DNA from: Hahella sp. HNIBRBA332
Lineage (GTDB): Bacteria > Pseudomonadota > Gammaproteobacteria > Pseudomonadales > Oleiphilaceae
Assembly (NCBI RefSeq): GCF_030719035.1
Contig: NZ_CP132203.1
Coordinates: 5,722,501 to 5,786,500 of the forward strand
Reading direction: 5' to 3'
DNA length: 64,000 nucleotides
This document shows, in pieces, positions 18,270 through 27,294 of the stretch; position 1 is the first letter of the stretch; each line of letters begins with the position of its first letter. The notes beneath the pieces are model-generated. The model was not told the DNA's origin, ran no database searches, and was given only the letters and a program-made list of their open reading frames with translations. A program made the translations under genes and the position numbers.

Positions 18270-18300
18270 TTGTCGTCTGTTGTTTAAAAGCAACCTATAG

Positions 18301-18693
18301 ATGGCTGGTTACGAATTCCCCCGATCACTTCGACTTTTGAAGCCGGGGGATTTCCGTAACGTATTTAATGATGCTCGCTTCAAAGCAAGCCATCCCGGTT
18401 TGCTCCTTCTTGCTATCCCTAATCAATTGCCTCACCCTCGAGTAGGACTTGTCATCGCCAAGAAAAATATTAAGTTGGCGACGGGAAGAAACAGAGTCAG
18501 AAGGCTCATCAGGGAGGCATTTCGTCTTCAGCAAGCAAACATACCAAGCGTCGATATTGTCGTTCTGGCCCGCAAAGCTGTTGCAGACATGAACAATGAA
18601 GAAATTTTTCAGTGTCTAACCAAATTGTACGCACGAATTGGTCAGCAACATGCCAATGCCCTCGCTAAAGCAGACTCTTCCTCAGCTACCTAA
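18301..18693 (+). CDS. rnpA: Ribonuclease P protein component
   Basis: RnpA is the protein cofactor of RNase P, which trims the 5' end of tRNA precursors. The 130-residue basic protein has the family RNR motif (RNRVRRLIREAFR) and the central 'RVGLVIAKKNIKLATGRN' strand. It is in the universal rpmH-rnpA-yidD-yidC order. Its 3' end overlaps the next gene by 44 nt. Confidence 0.96.
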   Translation: MAGYEFPRSLRLLKPGDFRNVFNDARFKASHPGLLLLAIPNQLPHPRVGLVIAKKNIKLATGRNRVRRLIREAFRLQQANIPSVDIVVLARKAVADMNNEEIFQCLTKLYARIGQQHANALAKADSSSAT

Positions 18694-18940
18694 ATACTTC
18701 CTTTTAGGTTTGATAAAAGCGTACAAATACGCAATCAGTCCAATGTTAGGACAGCACTGTCGCTTTTACCCTAGTTGTTCAAGTTACGGGTACGAAGCAA
18801 TTTCCAAGTATGGATTCCTGCGAGGGAGTTATCTTACCGCCCGACGTCTGCTAAGATGCCACCCTTGGTCAACGGGGGGTATTGATCCAGTGCCAGAAAG
18901 CCTGTCTCACAAACGCTGCCCTCATTCATCATCCGAATAA
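18650..18940 (+). CDS. yidD: Membrane protein insertion efficiency factor YidD
   Basis: YidD is a small membrane-associated protein that assists YidC-dependent insertion. It shows the family core 'GLIKAYKYAISPMLGQHCRFYPSCSSYGYEAI' and 'LLRCHPWSTGGIDPVP', including the conserved Cys residues. I use ATG 18650; ATG 18656 is also possible, and a TTG at 18638 is less likely. It overlaps rnpA by 44 nt and ends 15 nt before yidC. Confidence 0.93.
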   Translation: MPMPSLKQTLPQLPKYFLLGLIKAYKYAISPMLGQHCRFYPSCSSYGYEAISKYGFLRGSYLTARRLLRCHPWSTGGIDPVPESLSHKRCPHSSSE

Positions 18941-18955
18941 AAGTTTGAATAGTTT

Positions 18956-20659
18956 ATGGACTTTTTAAGAACCTCTCTCATAGTCGGTTTATTGGTTGTT
19001 TCCTACCTATTGGTATTGGAATGGAATGAGGAGATGACCCCCCAGCAGCAGCCAGTCGCCCAAACTACCTCTGTCACTATAGACAGTAATGGGACCGACT
19101 CCTCAGCTCTCTTGAACTCCCCTAACACAGGCGAGCTGGATACTCCTGAAACTGCATCAAAACCGGCTACTACAGAGGATTCAAATGTTTCCTCTACAGT
19201 ATCCAGCGGTAAGGTAATTACTGTTATCACCGATGTTCTTCGCGTAGAAATTGACTTAAATGGCGGAAATGTCGTTGAAGCGTCATTGCTTCAGTATCCC
19301 ATTTCCTTAAAAAATCCCACGCCATTGGATCTTATGCAGAAGAACAATGGCGTGTATTACGTTGCTGCAAGCAGTTTGATTGGCGCTAACGGCTTTGATA
19401 ATTCAAAAAATGGGGGAAATCCTGTTTATGTTGCTGAAAAGAACTCCTACTCATTACAAGAAGGTCAGGATAAATTAAGCGTAGATCTCAGAACCGAACG
19501 TGACGGCGTAACAATCGTTAAGCGTTATGAGTTTGAAAAGTCCAGTTATTCCATTAATGTCAATTTCCAAATCAACAACCAGTCAGACGCCCCATGGAAA
19601 GCGAATTTTTCTGCAAAATTGGTTCGTGATAAGTCTCCAGATCCCACATCCTCTGGCGGATTTGGCGCGGCGTCTTTCTTAGGCGCTGTAGTTTCAACGC
19701 CAGAGAAACCTTACGAGAAAATTGACTTTTCGGACATGGAAGAAAGCGGGCCTTCCGGCGTTAAAGTTAACTCCTCCAATGGTTGGATAGCTTTTATACA
19801 ACATTACTTCGTCAGCGCATGGATTCCCTTATCCAATGACACTCATACCTATCAAACTCGTTTGAGAAACGGTCTGTACCTGATGGGCTTTGTCGATCCT
19901 GAGTTCACTGTCGAACCAGGCCAGACCCATAATGTAGGCGCCAAACTTTATGCTGGCCCTAAAATCATGGAAACCCTCAAAGAAGTAGCCCCCAATCTGG
20001 ACCTGACCGTTGATTTCGGTTGGTTATGGTTAATAGCAAAACCGCTTTATTTGGTGCTTGAATTTATCCACGATTATGTCGGCAACTGGGGTATCGCTAT
20101 TATTCTGCTGACAGTTCTGATCAAGGCTCTGTTTTTCCACTTGTCCGCAACCAGCTATCGCTCCATGGCGAACATGCGTAGAGTGACCCCTGAAATGCAG
20201 AGAATTCGGGAGCAACATGGCGATGACAGACAACGCATGTCACAAGCCATGATGGAGTTGTACAAGAAAGAGAAAATCAATCCACTTGGCGGATGTTTAC
20301 CTATGTTGGTGCAAATGCCAGTGTTCATTTCTCTCTACTGGGTGTTATTGGAAAGCGTGCAATTGCGCCAAGCCCCGTTCTTCTTCTGGATTCAGGATTT
20401 GTCCATTAAAGACCCGTATTTTGTATTACCTTTGCTGATGGGCGCTGCGATGTTCCTGCAAACATCTTTGAACCCAACGCCTCCAGATCCTATTCAGGCG
20501 CGCGTCATGAAGATGATGCCGATTATCTTTACAGTTTTTTTCCTCTGGTTCCCAGCAGGTCTGGTACTGTACTGGTTGGTCAACAACATTCTTTCCATCG
20601 CCCAACAGTGGTATATCACCAATAAGATCGAAAACGGGGCCTTGGCCGCCAAAAAATAG
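18956..20659 (+). CDS. yidC: Membrane protein insertase YidC
   Basis: YidC is an Oxa1-family inner-membrane insertase that acts alone or with SecYEG. The 567-residue protein has the gammaproteobacterial layout. An N-terminal membrane anchor is followed by a large periplasmic domain (about residues 60-345) and five C-terminal helices that begin near 'WLWLIAKPLYLVLEFIHDYVGNWGIAIILLTVLIK'. The MYKKEKINPLGGCLPMLVQMPVF-type segment is present. It ends before a strong terminator at 20711. Confidence 0.97.
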   Translation: MDFLRTSLIVGLLVVSYLLVLEWNEEMTPQQQPVAQTTSVTIDSNGTDSSALLNSPNTGELDTPETASKPATTEDSNVSSTVSSGKVITVITDVLRVEIDLNGGNVVEASLLQYPISLKNPTPLDLMQKNNGVYYVAASSLIGANGFDNSKNGGNPVYVAEKNSYSLQEGQDKLSVDLRTERDGVTIVKRYEFEKSSYSINVNFQINNQSDAPWKANFSAKLVRDKSPDPTSSGGFGAASFLGAVVSTPEKPYEKIDFSDMEESGPSGVKVNSSNGWIAFIQHYFVSAWIPLSNDTHTYQTRLRNGLYLMGFVDPEFTVEPGQTHNVGAKLYAGPKIMETLKEVAPNLDLTVDFGWLWLIAKPLYLVLEFIHDYVGNWGIAIILLTVLIKALFFHLSATSYRSMANMRRVTPEMQRIREQHGDDRQRMSQAMMELYKKEKINPLGGCLPMLVQMPVFISLYWVLLESVQLRQAPFFFWIQDLSIKDPYFVLPLLMGAAMFLQTSLNPTPPDPIQARVMKMMPIIFTVFFLWFPAGLVLYWLVNNILSIAQQWYITNKIENGALAAKK

Positions 20660-20710
20660 CCACTTGGATAGGTTTGTCAGTCAGTGGTAGCCTGAGCTAC
20701 TTTTAAACAA

Positions 20711-20738
20711 AAGCCCGTTTTAACAACGGGCTTTTTTA
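20711..20738 (+). terminator. Intrinsic terminator after yidC
   Basis: AAGCCCGTT (20711-20719) and AACGGGCTT (20725-20733) pair across a five-nt loop and run into TTTTTT. This ends the rpmH-rnpA-yidD-yidC transcript just before mnmE. Confidence 0.9.
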
Positions 20739-20757
20739 TGGCAAAGCGAGAATTTTC

Positions 20758-22122
20758 ATGTACGCTGAGAATGACACTATAGTCGCAATCGCAACCCCTC
20801 CAGGGAAAGGCGGCGTTGGCGTCGTCAGAGTTTCCGGTCCTCAAGCAAAAGCACTTGCACGTCTGGTTCTTGGCTATGACCCTAAGCCCAGACATGCGCA
20901 TTACGGCCCATTTTTCGCTGAAGAAGGCGATGTCCTCGATAGCGGCATCGCATTACTTTTTACCGCTCCCAATAGTTTTACCGGTGAAGATGTCATTGAA
21001 TTCCAAGGTCACGGCGGCCCTGTTGTTCTCGATTTGCTGGTTAAACATTTAGTCGCCGCTGGCGCCAGACTGGCGCGCCCTGGCGAATTCTCTGAAAGAG
21101 CATTCATGAATGACAAGCTTGATCTGGTACAGGCGGAAGCTATTGCGGATCTGATCGAAGCAACGTCAGAACAAGCCGCGCATAGCGCAATGAGGTCCCT
21201 GCAAGGGCAGTTTTCCAAAGAAATCGAAAAGCTGATCGAGAGCCTTATTCAACTACGTATCTATGTCGAAGCAGCGATCGATTTTCCAGAGGAGGAAATT
21301 GACTTTCTCTCTGACGGCAAAGTATTAAACGACTTGGACACCCTTCTCAATCAGACACAGTCTGTCTTCGCCAGCGCCAAGCAAGGCGCCTTGATGCGTG
21401 AAGGAATGACGGTGGTGATTGCGGGTCGACCCAATGCTGGTAAATCCAGTTTGTTAAATGCTTTAGCAGGGAAAGAGAGCGCCATCGTGACGGAAATTGA
21501 AGGCACTACTCGGGACGTACTTAGAGAGCATATTCACATTGATGGAATGCCTCTTCATATCGTTGATACGGCAGGATTGCGGGATAGCGATGACGTTGTA
21601 GAAAAAATCGGCATCGAACGCGCCTGGAAGGAGATTGATCGGGCTGATCGTATATTGTTCCTGGTTGATGCAATGCAGACAAAGGAAGTATCTCCCGAGC
21701 GGATCTGGCCGGAATTCTACGCGCGGATAGAACACCATGACCATATCACTGTCGTTCGCAATAAAATCGATTTGAGCGACGAACCTCAAGGCATAGACTT
21801 GTCGCTTCCCCACCCCGTCATTCGTTTATCAGCCAAAGGTGGACAGGGTATTGATCATTTACGCGAGCATTTAAAGGCCTGTGTAGGTTTTGAAAGCCAT
21901 ACAGAAGGGAGCTTTATGGCGAGACGGCGTCACTTGGAAGCCCTTACCAACGCAGAAAAACACATCCAACTCGCCAAAAACCAGCTGCTAAGTGCGAATG
22001 CCGGGGAATTGGTGGCGGAGGATCTGCGGGTCGCACAGAATGCATTGTCGGAAATTACAGGCGCCTTTACTTCTGATGACTTATTGGGGCGTATATTTTC
22101 CTCATTCTGCATCGGGAAGTAG
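20758..22122 (+). CDS. mnmE: tRNA uridine-5-carboxymethylaminomethyl modification GTPase MnmE
   Basis: MnmE works with MnmG to modify the wobble uridine of several tRNAs. The 454-residue protein has the N-terminal tetrahydrofolate-binding domain (DTIVAIATPPGKGGVGVVRVSG) and a central helical domain. Its inserted G domain has GRPNAGKSS, DTAGLRDSDD and NKID. It ends with the catalytic C-terminal FCIGK. It starts 20 nt after the yidC terminator. MnmG is encoded about 1.8 kb downstream. Confidence 0.97.
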   Translation: MYAENDTIVAIATPPGKGGVGVVRVSGPQAKALARLVLGYDPKPRHAHYGPFFAEEGDVLDSGIALLFTAPNSFTGEDVIEFQGHGGPVVLDLLVKHLVAAGARLARPGEFSERAFMNDKLDLVQAEAIADLIEATSEQAAHSAMRSLQGQFSKEIEKLIESLIQLRIYVEAAIDFPEEEIDFLSDGKVLNDLDTLLNQTQSVFASAKQGALMREGMTVVIAGRPNAGKSSLLNALAGKESAIVTEIEGTTRDVLREHIHIDGMPLHIVDTAGLRDSDDVVEKIGIERAWKEIDRADRILFLVDAMQTKEVSPERIWPEFYARIEHHDHITVVRNKIDLSDEPQGIDLSLPHPVIRLSAKGGQGIDHLREHLKACVGFESHTEGSFMARRRHLEALTNAEKHIQLAKNQLLSANAGELVAEDLRVAQNALSEITGAFTSDDLLGRIFSSFCIGK

Positions 22123-22127
22123 CATTC

Positions 22128-22472
22128 ATGAAGCCAATTTGGTCAACCTACGCAGCTTTGGCCGCCGCTATTTTGTTGGAGGTGATTGGCACCACTTTTC
22201 TACAAAAGTCGGAACAGTTCAGTAAACTGACGCCAACTATCCTCATGGCGCTGTGTTATTTGGGAGCCTTTTACTTTCTTTCTTACAGCCTTAAAACAAT
22301 TCCTGTCGGCTTGGCGTACGCTATTTGGAGCGGTCTTGGCATTGTACTGATTTCGGCCATCGGCTATCTCCTGTTTCGACAGACTTTGGATCTTCCAGCG
22401 ATGATTGGCCTAGGCTTTATCATCATTGGAGTCATTATCGTCAACGTATTTTCTAACTCCATTAACCACTAG
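22128..22472 (+). CDS. Small multidrug resistance (SMR/EmrE-like) transporter
   Basis: This 114-residue protein of four transmembrane helices resembles EmrE along its length. The membrane-embedded glutamate that binds drug and protons is in 'ILLEVIGTTFLQKSEQFS'. The signature 'IPVGLAYAIWSGLGIVLIS' is present, as is a final 'GLGFIIIGVIIVNVFS' helix. It probably exports cationic compounds or osmolytes by proton exchange. It begins five nt after mnmE and may share its transcript. Confidence 0.9.
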   Translation: MKPIWSTYAALAAAILLEVIGTTFLQKSEQFSKLTPTILMALCYLGAFYFLSYSLKTIPVGLAYAIWSGLGIVLISAIGYLLFRQTLDLPAMIGLGFIIIGVIIVNVFSNSINH

Positions 22473-22584
22473 CCTACTGCAACGCTCTACGCCCCTATCT
22501 ACTAAACTGACTACTCAGGCTCACGCGTTTCTTTTCTCCTTCGGAACAGAGCGCGCGAATTTAAGCAGATAGAAAGGTGTCTGA

Positions 22585-23361
22585 GTGCTTAAAAATAAAC
22601 TGATACACAGTGTCTTTATTGTTTTTTTGCTCTGCCGAGTGATTGATGCTGTGGCGCAGGAAGAAATAATGGTCGCTATCGGCGAGTGGGCTCCTTTCAT
22701 GAGCGAGTCCTATCCTGATTACGGTGTTGTTCCTCATATTATTTCGGAGATCTATCAAAAAGCAGGAGTTAGGGTGGTTTATGGCTTTTTCCCTTGGAAA
22801 CGCTCCTACATTTTGGTGCAAAGAGGAGAATGGCATGCCTCGGCAATTTGGGGAAAGACGCCGGAAAGAGAAGCAGACTGCTATTTCTCTGATGCGGTCT
22901 ATACAGGAGAAATTGTTCTCTTTTATCTGAAAAATAAACCCGTTGTCTGGACTGGTGCAAAAGAAGATCTTCAAGGTCTCACTATTGGCCTCCCCCTTGG
23001 GAGCGCCAAGGCCAAACCACTGGAGGAAGCTGAAAGAGAAGGTTTGGTCAGTTACGATGTGGGAGTTGATCATATCCTCGTCTTCAGAAAACTACTCGCT
23101 GGACGTTTTGACGCCTTGGATGAGAATAAGGCAGTAGGGTTGTTCAATTTGCAGACGCAATTCACCCCTCAGGAAAGGGAAAAAATAGGCTATACAACTC
23201 CCGTGGAAAGCTGGCCTTATCATATGATTTTCTCCCGCAAATCCCACATCAGTCCCCGCCTTGTGGAGATTTTCAACGCTGGCCTGAGTGAGCTGGAGCA
23301 GAGCGGACGACTTGATGAAATATGGGAAGCCTTTTATCGCGGAGAATTTACCGCTCCTTAA
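22585..23361 (+). CDS. Periplasmic solute-binding protein, family 3 (amino-acid-type)
   Basis: This 258-residue protein has a signal peptide (about residues 1-24) and a bacterial extracellular solute-binding family 3 fold. Visible elements are 'IMVAIGEWAPFMSE', 'VVPHIISEIYQKAG', 'DLQGLTIGLPLGSAK', 'RFDALDENKAVG' and 'FSRKSHISPRLVEIFNAGLSEL'. No permease or ATPase gene is next to it, as is common for the many orphan family-3 proteins of marine gammaproteobacteria. The start is GTG with a modest GAAAGG site. Ligand unknown. Confidence 0.85.
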   Translation: MLKNKLIHSVFIVFLLCRVIDAVAQEEIMVAIGEWAPFMSESYPDYGVVPHIISEIYQKAGVRVVYGFFPWKRSYILVQRGEWHASAIWGKTPEREADCYFSDAVYTGEIVLFYLKNKPVVWTGAKEDLQGLTIGLPLGSAKAKPLEEAEREGLVSYDVGVDHILVFRKLLAGRFDALDENKAVGLFNLQTQFTPQEREKIGYTTPVESWPYHMIFSRKSHISPRLVEIFNAGLSELEQSGRLDEIWEAFYRGEFTAP

Positions 23362-23927
23362 GTTTCCCGTTGTGGCTTTAAAGTATTAAAAAGCTTCGGT
23401 GTTGGAGCGTTTCAATATTGGTGATGGTAAAGAGACTGCGCGTCCCGAGTAAATCACATTGAAATCGGACATATTTTCTTCATAAAGCTACAAAAAATCT
23501 CCTTACTATTTCGCCTTCTGAATTGCTCTTGGCGTGTTCTTTTATCCCTTGTTTTGAGCGGAGTTATCCACTGTCAATAACTTCGACGCACTGTGGATAA
23601 CTTTATGGGCTCTGTGTCAACCTGTTTGCGGTTGATTTTTTTTGTATATATAAAACAATGGGTTATAAGTTGATAATTTTAGTCAGGCAATGCTTTTGCT
23701 TGTGGATAACTTTATTAATAACTTGTCTAAAATAATTTTGCTAACTCTCTGAAAAGGTTAGGCTATTTTTTAATCTGTGTGACAGAGGCATGCCATAAGA
23801 CGCTCGAGACAGGATGTTTTGAACGTTTTTTAAACATTTTTCATGTGGCGCTCTTATTTTTGCCCTGTCCGCATAGTAAAATACGCGGTTCGTTTCAGGT
23901 CCGTTACCGATGAGGGTGTAAAAGTCT
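23362..23927. promoter_or_regulatory. DnaA-box-rich, AT-rich region upstream of mnmG
   Basis: This 566-nt gap contains two perfect DnaA boxes (TGTGGATAA at 23592-23600 and 23701-23709). A one-mismatch box (TTATCCACT, 23564-23572) is also present. An AT-rich tract with TATATATAAAA lies at about 23630-23680. It occupies the place of oriC in Escherichia coli (left of gidA/mnmG). Because genes on both sides read rightward and boxes are fewer than at 17251-18134, I rank it second as an origin. It may be an ancestral origin remnant, a DnaA-titrating site or a DnaA-controlled mnmG promoter. Confidence 0.6.
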
Positions 23928-25817
23928 ATGGACTTTCCAAAAAGTTTTGACGTCATAGTTATAGGCGGTGGGCATGCCGGAACCGAGGCTGCATTGGCGG
24001 CAGCGCGTATGGGGCGCCAGACTCTGCTGCTGACTCATAACATAGAAACCCTTGGACAGATGTCCTGTAACCCCGCGATTGGAGGCATCGGTAAAAGCCA
24101 CTTGGTGAAAGAAGTGGATGCGCTTGGCGGCGCCATGGCGTTGGCGACGGATCAGGCGGGTATTCAGTTTCGTGTGCTCAACTCCAGAAAAGGTCCAGCC
24201 GTGCGCGCAACCCGCGCCCAGGCGGATAGAGCGCTTTATAAAGCGGCGATCCGGGAGATTTTAGAAAATCAGCCTAACCTCACCATTTTTCAGCAGGCTG
24301 CCGATGATCTCATTATGCAGGGCGATCGTGTCGCTGGCGTCGTGACCCAAATGGGGCTGCGTTTTCATAGTAAGACAGTCGTGCTGACGACTGGCACTTT
24401 CCTTGGCGGCGTTATCCATATTGGATTGGAAAATCACTCTGGTGGCCGCGCAGGCGATCCCCCTTCCATTGCTTTGGCGAAACGGCTGCGGGAAATGCCG
24501 TTCCGTGTTGGCCGCCTGAAGACGGGAACGCCTCCGCGAATTGATGCGCGTTCTGTGGATTTTTCGGTAATGGAGGCGCAGCCCGGAGACACACCAATTC
24601 CAGTAATGTCGTTCATGGGCTCGGCGGATCTACATCCACGTCAGGTCAATTGCTTTATTACTCGCACTAATGAACGCACTCACGAAATTATTCGTGGAGG
24701 GATGGATCGCTCGCCTATGTATACGGGAGTGATTGAGGGGGTAGGGCCCCGTTATTGCCCTTCTATTGAAGACAAGGTGAATCGGTTTTCTGACAAGGAT
24801 TCACATCAGGTATTTATTGAGCCCGAGGGGCTGAGCACTCACGAGCTGTACCCCAATGGCATTTCCACCAGTCTGCCTTTTGACGTGCAGCTGGAATTGG
24901 TGCATTCGATCCAGGGCATGGAAAACGCGCATATCACCAGACCCGGCTACGCCATTGAGTACGACTTCTTTAATCCCCAGGACCTGAAGCACTCTCTGGA
25001 AACCAAGTTTGTCGGCAACCTGTTTTTCGCTGGCCAGATTAACGGCACAACAGGCTATGAAGAAGCGGCGGCGCAAGGTCTGTTGGCGGGTATGAACGCA
25101 GCCCTGCGCGCGCAGGAGAAAGAAGCGTGGAGTCCGCGCCGGGATGAAGCTTATATCGGCGTATTAGTGGACGACCTGATCACGATGGGCACGCGAGAGC
25201 CATACCGTATGTTCACCAGCCGCGCTGAGTACAGACTGCTTCTGCGAGAAGACAATGCGGATTTGCGGTTGACTGAAAAAGGCCGCGAGCTTGGCATGAT
25301 AGATGATGAGCGCTGGCGTGTTTTCTGTGAGAAACGGGAAGCTATAGCTCGCGAGCAGCAACGTTTGAAGTCCATCTGGATTCAGCCTGCAACGGAAAAA
25401 GCCCGGAAAGCGGCGGAATTGTTGGAAACGGAATTGACGCGAGAGTATTCATTGCATGATCTGCTGAAGCGTCCGGAAATGACCTGGGAAAAGCTGTCTT
25501 TGCTGGACGCGGAAGTGGCGACGACGCCGTTTGAAGTGGCTGAGCAGTTGGAGATTCAAGTTAAATACGCTGGATATATTGATCGTCAGCAGGAAGAAAT
25601 TGAGCGTTTGCGGCGCAATGAGAATATGGCTTTGCCTGCGGATCTCGACTATAGCGGAATTCAGGGTTTGTCCAACGAGATCAAGCAAAAGCTGACTGAA
25701 GTGAAGCCGGAAACCTTGGCGCAGGCCTCCCGGATTCCTGGCGTCACTCCGGCGGCGGTTTCTTTATTGATGGTGCATCTGAAGAAGCGCGGTTCAATTC
25801 AACGGAAGAGCGCTTGA
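23928..25817 (+). CDS. mnmG: tRNA uridine-5-carboxymethylaminomethyl modification enzyme MnmG (GidA)
   Basis: MnmG is the FAD enzyme partner of MnmE in wobble-uridine modification. The 629-residue protein opens with the FAD dinucleotide fold 'DVIVIGGGHAGTEAALAAARMG'. It has 'SCNPAIGGIGKSHLVKEVDALGG', the conserved Cys segment 'RYCPSIEDKV', 'INGTTGYEEAAAQGLLAGMNAAL', and the helical C terminus that contacts MnmE. It forms a tight cluster with rsmG, parA and parB. Confidence 0.97.
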   Translation: MDFPKSFDVIVIGGGHAGTEAALAAARMGRQTLLLTHNIETLGQMSCNPAIGGIGKSHLVKEVDALGGAMALATDQAGIQFRVLNSRKGPAVRATRAQADRALYKAAIREILENQPNLTIFQQAADDLIMQGDRVAGVVTQMGLRFHSKTVVLTTGTFLGGVIHIGLENHSGGRAGDPPSIALAKRLREMPFRVGRLKTGTPPRIDARSVDFSVMEAQPGDTPIPVMSFMGSADLHPRQVNCFITRTNERTHEIIRGGMDRSPMYTGVIEGVGPRYCPSIEDKVNRFSDKDSHQVFIEPEGLSTHELYPNGISTSLPFDVQLELVHSIQGMENAHITRPGYAIEYDFFNPQDLKHSLETKFVGNLFFAGQINGTTGYEEAAAQGLLAGMNAALRAQEKEAWSPRRDEAYIGVLVDDLITMGTREPYRMFTSRAEYRLLLREDNADLRLTEKGRELGMIDDERWRVFCEKREAIAREQQRLKSIWIQPATEKARKAAELLETELTREYSLHDLLKRPEMTWEKLSLLDAEVATTPFEVAEQLEIQVKYAGYIDRQQEEIERLRRNENMALPADLDYSGIQGLSNEIKQKLTEVKPETLAQASRIPGVTPAAVSLLMVHLKKRGSIQRKSA

Positions 25818-25819
25818 GT

Positions 25820-26473
25820 ATGGCGTTGGTTTTGAATCAAACGGAGCAGCTGGCGTCTGGCTTAAAGGCGATGGGAGTGAGTTTGACGGAGGCGCAGCAA
25901 GGTAAAATTCTGCGTTATCTGGAACTGCTGCATAAGTGGAACAAGGCGTACAACCTCACGGCTGTGCGGGATCCTGCATTGCATGTCAGCCGTCATATAC
26001 TTGATTCTCTGGCGGCGCTTCCTTATTTAAAAGGCGTCCAGTTTCTGGATGTGGGCGCTGGCGCAGGGTTGCCGGGAATTCCTCTTTCCATTGCATTGCC
26101 GGATTCTCACTGGACATTGTTGGATAGCAATGGCAAAAAAACCCGGTTCATGGATCAATGCCGGATGGATATGGAGTTGGTGAATCTTCGGGTTGAGCAC
26201 ACCCGTATTGAAGCATTCACTCCTGACGCCAAATTTGACGGAATAATATCCAGAGCTTTCGCGACAATTGGCGATATGATTGCTGGATGTCGCGAACTAA
26301 TTCTTCCCGAGACGCGCATTTATGCGTTGAAAGGCCTTTACCCTCATGACGAAATTGAAGCCATACCGGCGGACTTTGAAGTTGTGGAATGGCATAAGCT
26401 GGAGGTTCCCGGTTGTGATGGGGAACGTCATTTGCTTATTATTGCGCGTAGTGGAAATACCGGAGGCTCATAA
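25820..26473 (+). CDS. rsmG: 16S rRNA (guanine-N7)-methyltransferase RsmG (GidB)
   Basis: RsmG methylates G527 of 16S rRNA, a position whose loss gives low-level streptomycin resistance. It has the SAM-binding 'FLDVGAGAGLPGIPLSIALP' and 'LLDSNGKKTRFM', plus the N-terminal 'KWNKAYNLTAVRDP...SRHILDSLA'. The ATG at 25820 (217 residues) is chosen over an in-frame TTG at 25814. It starts two nt after mnmG and parA starts immediately after its stop. Confidence 0.95.
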   Translation: MALVLNQTEQLASGLKAMGVSLTEAQQGKILRYLELLHKWNKAYNLTAVRDPALHVSRHILDSLAALPYLKGVQFLDVGAGAGLPGIPLSIALPDSHWTLLDSNGKKTRFMDQCRMDMELVNLRVEHTRIEAFTPDAKFDGIISRAFATIGDMIAGCRELILPETRIYALKGLYPHDEIEAIPADFEVVEWHKLEVPGCDGERHLLIIARSGNTGGS

Positions 26474-27265
26474 ATGGCGCGAATATTGGCTGTAACCAAC
26501 CAAAAAGGCGGTGTCGGCAAAACCACGACCTGCGTCAATCTGGCAGCCTCTCTAGCCGCTACCCGGCGCAAAGTGTTGCTGGTGGATATTGATCCACAGG
26601 GCAACGCGACTATGGGAAGCGGTATCGATAAAAACACGATAGAACATACTGTTTACGATGTCCTCACTAAAAAGGCGGACGCTGCCCAGGTTGTGAAGAC
26701 GTCTGAAGCGGCGGGATACGATGTAATGCCCGCCAATGGCGATGTCACAGCGGCTGAAGTCGAGTTGATGAATGAGATTGGTCGAGAGTACCGTCTGCGC
26801 AACGCGATTAAAGAAGTAGCCGCAAACTATGACTATGTGCTGCTTGACTGTCCCCCGGCGTTGAACTTATTGACTGTGAACGCGTTGGTGGCGGCCAATG
26901 GCGTCTTGATCCCCATGCAGTGTGAGTACTATGCGCTTGAGGGATTGGCGGCGCTGATGAACACCATTGAACAAATCCGCGAAACGGTCAATCCGAGTCT
27001 GGAAATAGAAGGTCTGCTGCGCACCATGTACGATCCCCGCAACAGTCTGACATTGGACGTATCGCGCCAAATTACGGATTACTTTGGCGATAAAGTTTAT
27101 CGCTCAATTATTCCGCGTAACGTAAGGCTGGCGGAAGCGCCCTCCTATGGCGTGCCAGCGCTTAAATACGATAAAAGCTCAAGAGGCGCCATTGCTTACC
27201 TGGCATTGGCGGGAGAAATTATTCGCAAAGACAGGAAGGCGGCGAAAGAAGCCGTTCCAGCCTGA
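26474..27265 (+). CDS. parA: Chromosome partitioning ATPase ParA (Soj)
   Basis: ParA is the Walker-type ATPase that moves ParB-parS complexes after replication. The 263-residue chromosomal-type protein has the deviant Walker A 'KGGVGKTT', 'DIDPQGNATMGSG', and 'YVLLDCPPALNLLTVNAL'. It lacks the N-terminal helix-turn-helix of plasmid ParA. It directly abuts rsmG and is followed by parB. The cognate parS sites are in recF, across the origin. Confidence 0.97.
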   Translation: MARILAVTNQKGGVGKTTTCVNLAASLAATRRKVLLVDIDPQGNATMGSGIDKNTIEHTVYDVLTKKADAAQVVKTSEAAGYDVMPANGDVTAAEVELMNEIGREYRLRNAIKEVAANYDYVLLDCPPALNLLTVNALVAANGVLIPMQCEYYALEGLAALMNTIEQIRETVNPSLEIEGLLRTMYDPRNSLTLDVSRQITDYFGDKVYRSIIPRNVRLAEAPSYGVPALKYDKSSRGAIAYLALAGEIIRKDRKAAKEAVPA

Positions 27266-27294
27266 ACAGGCGATTTAGGGGAACTACCTGAATA

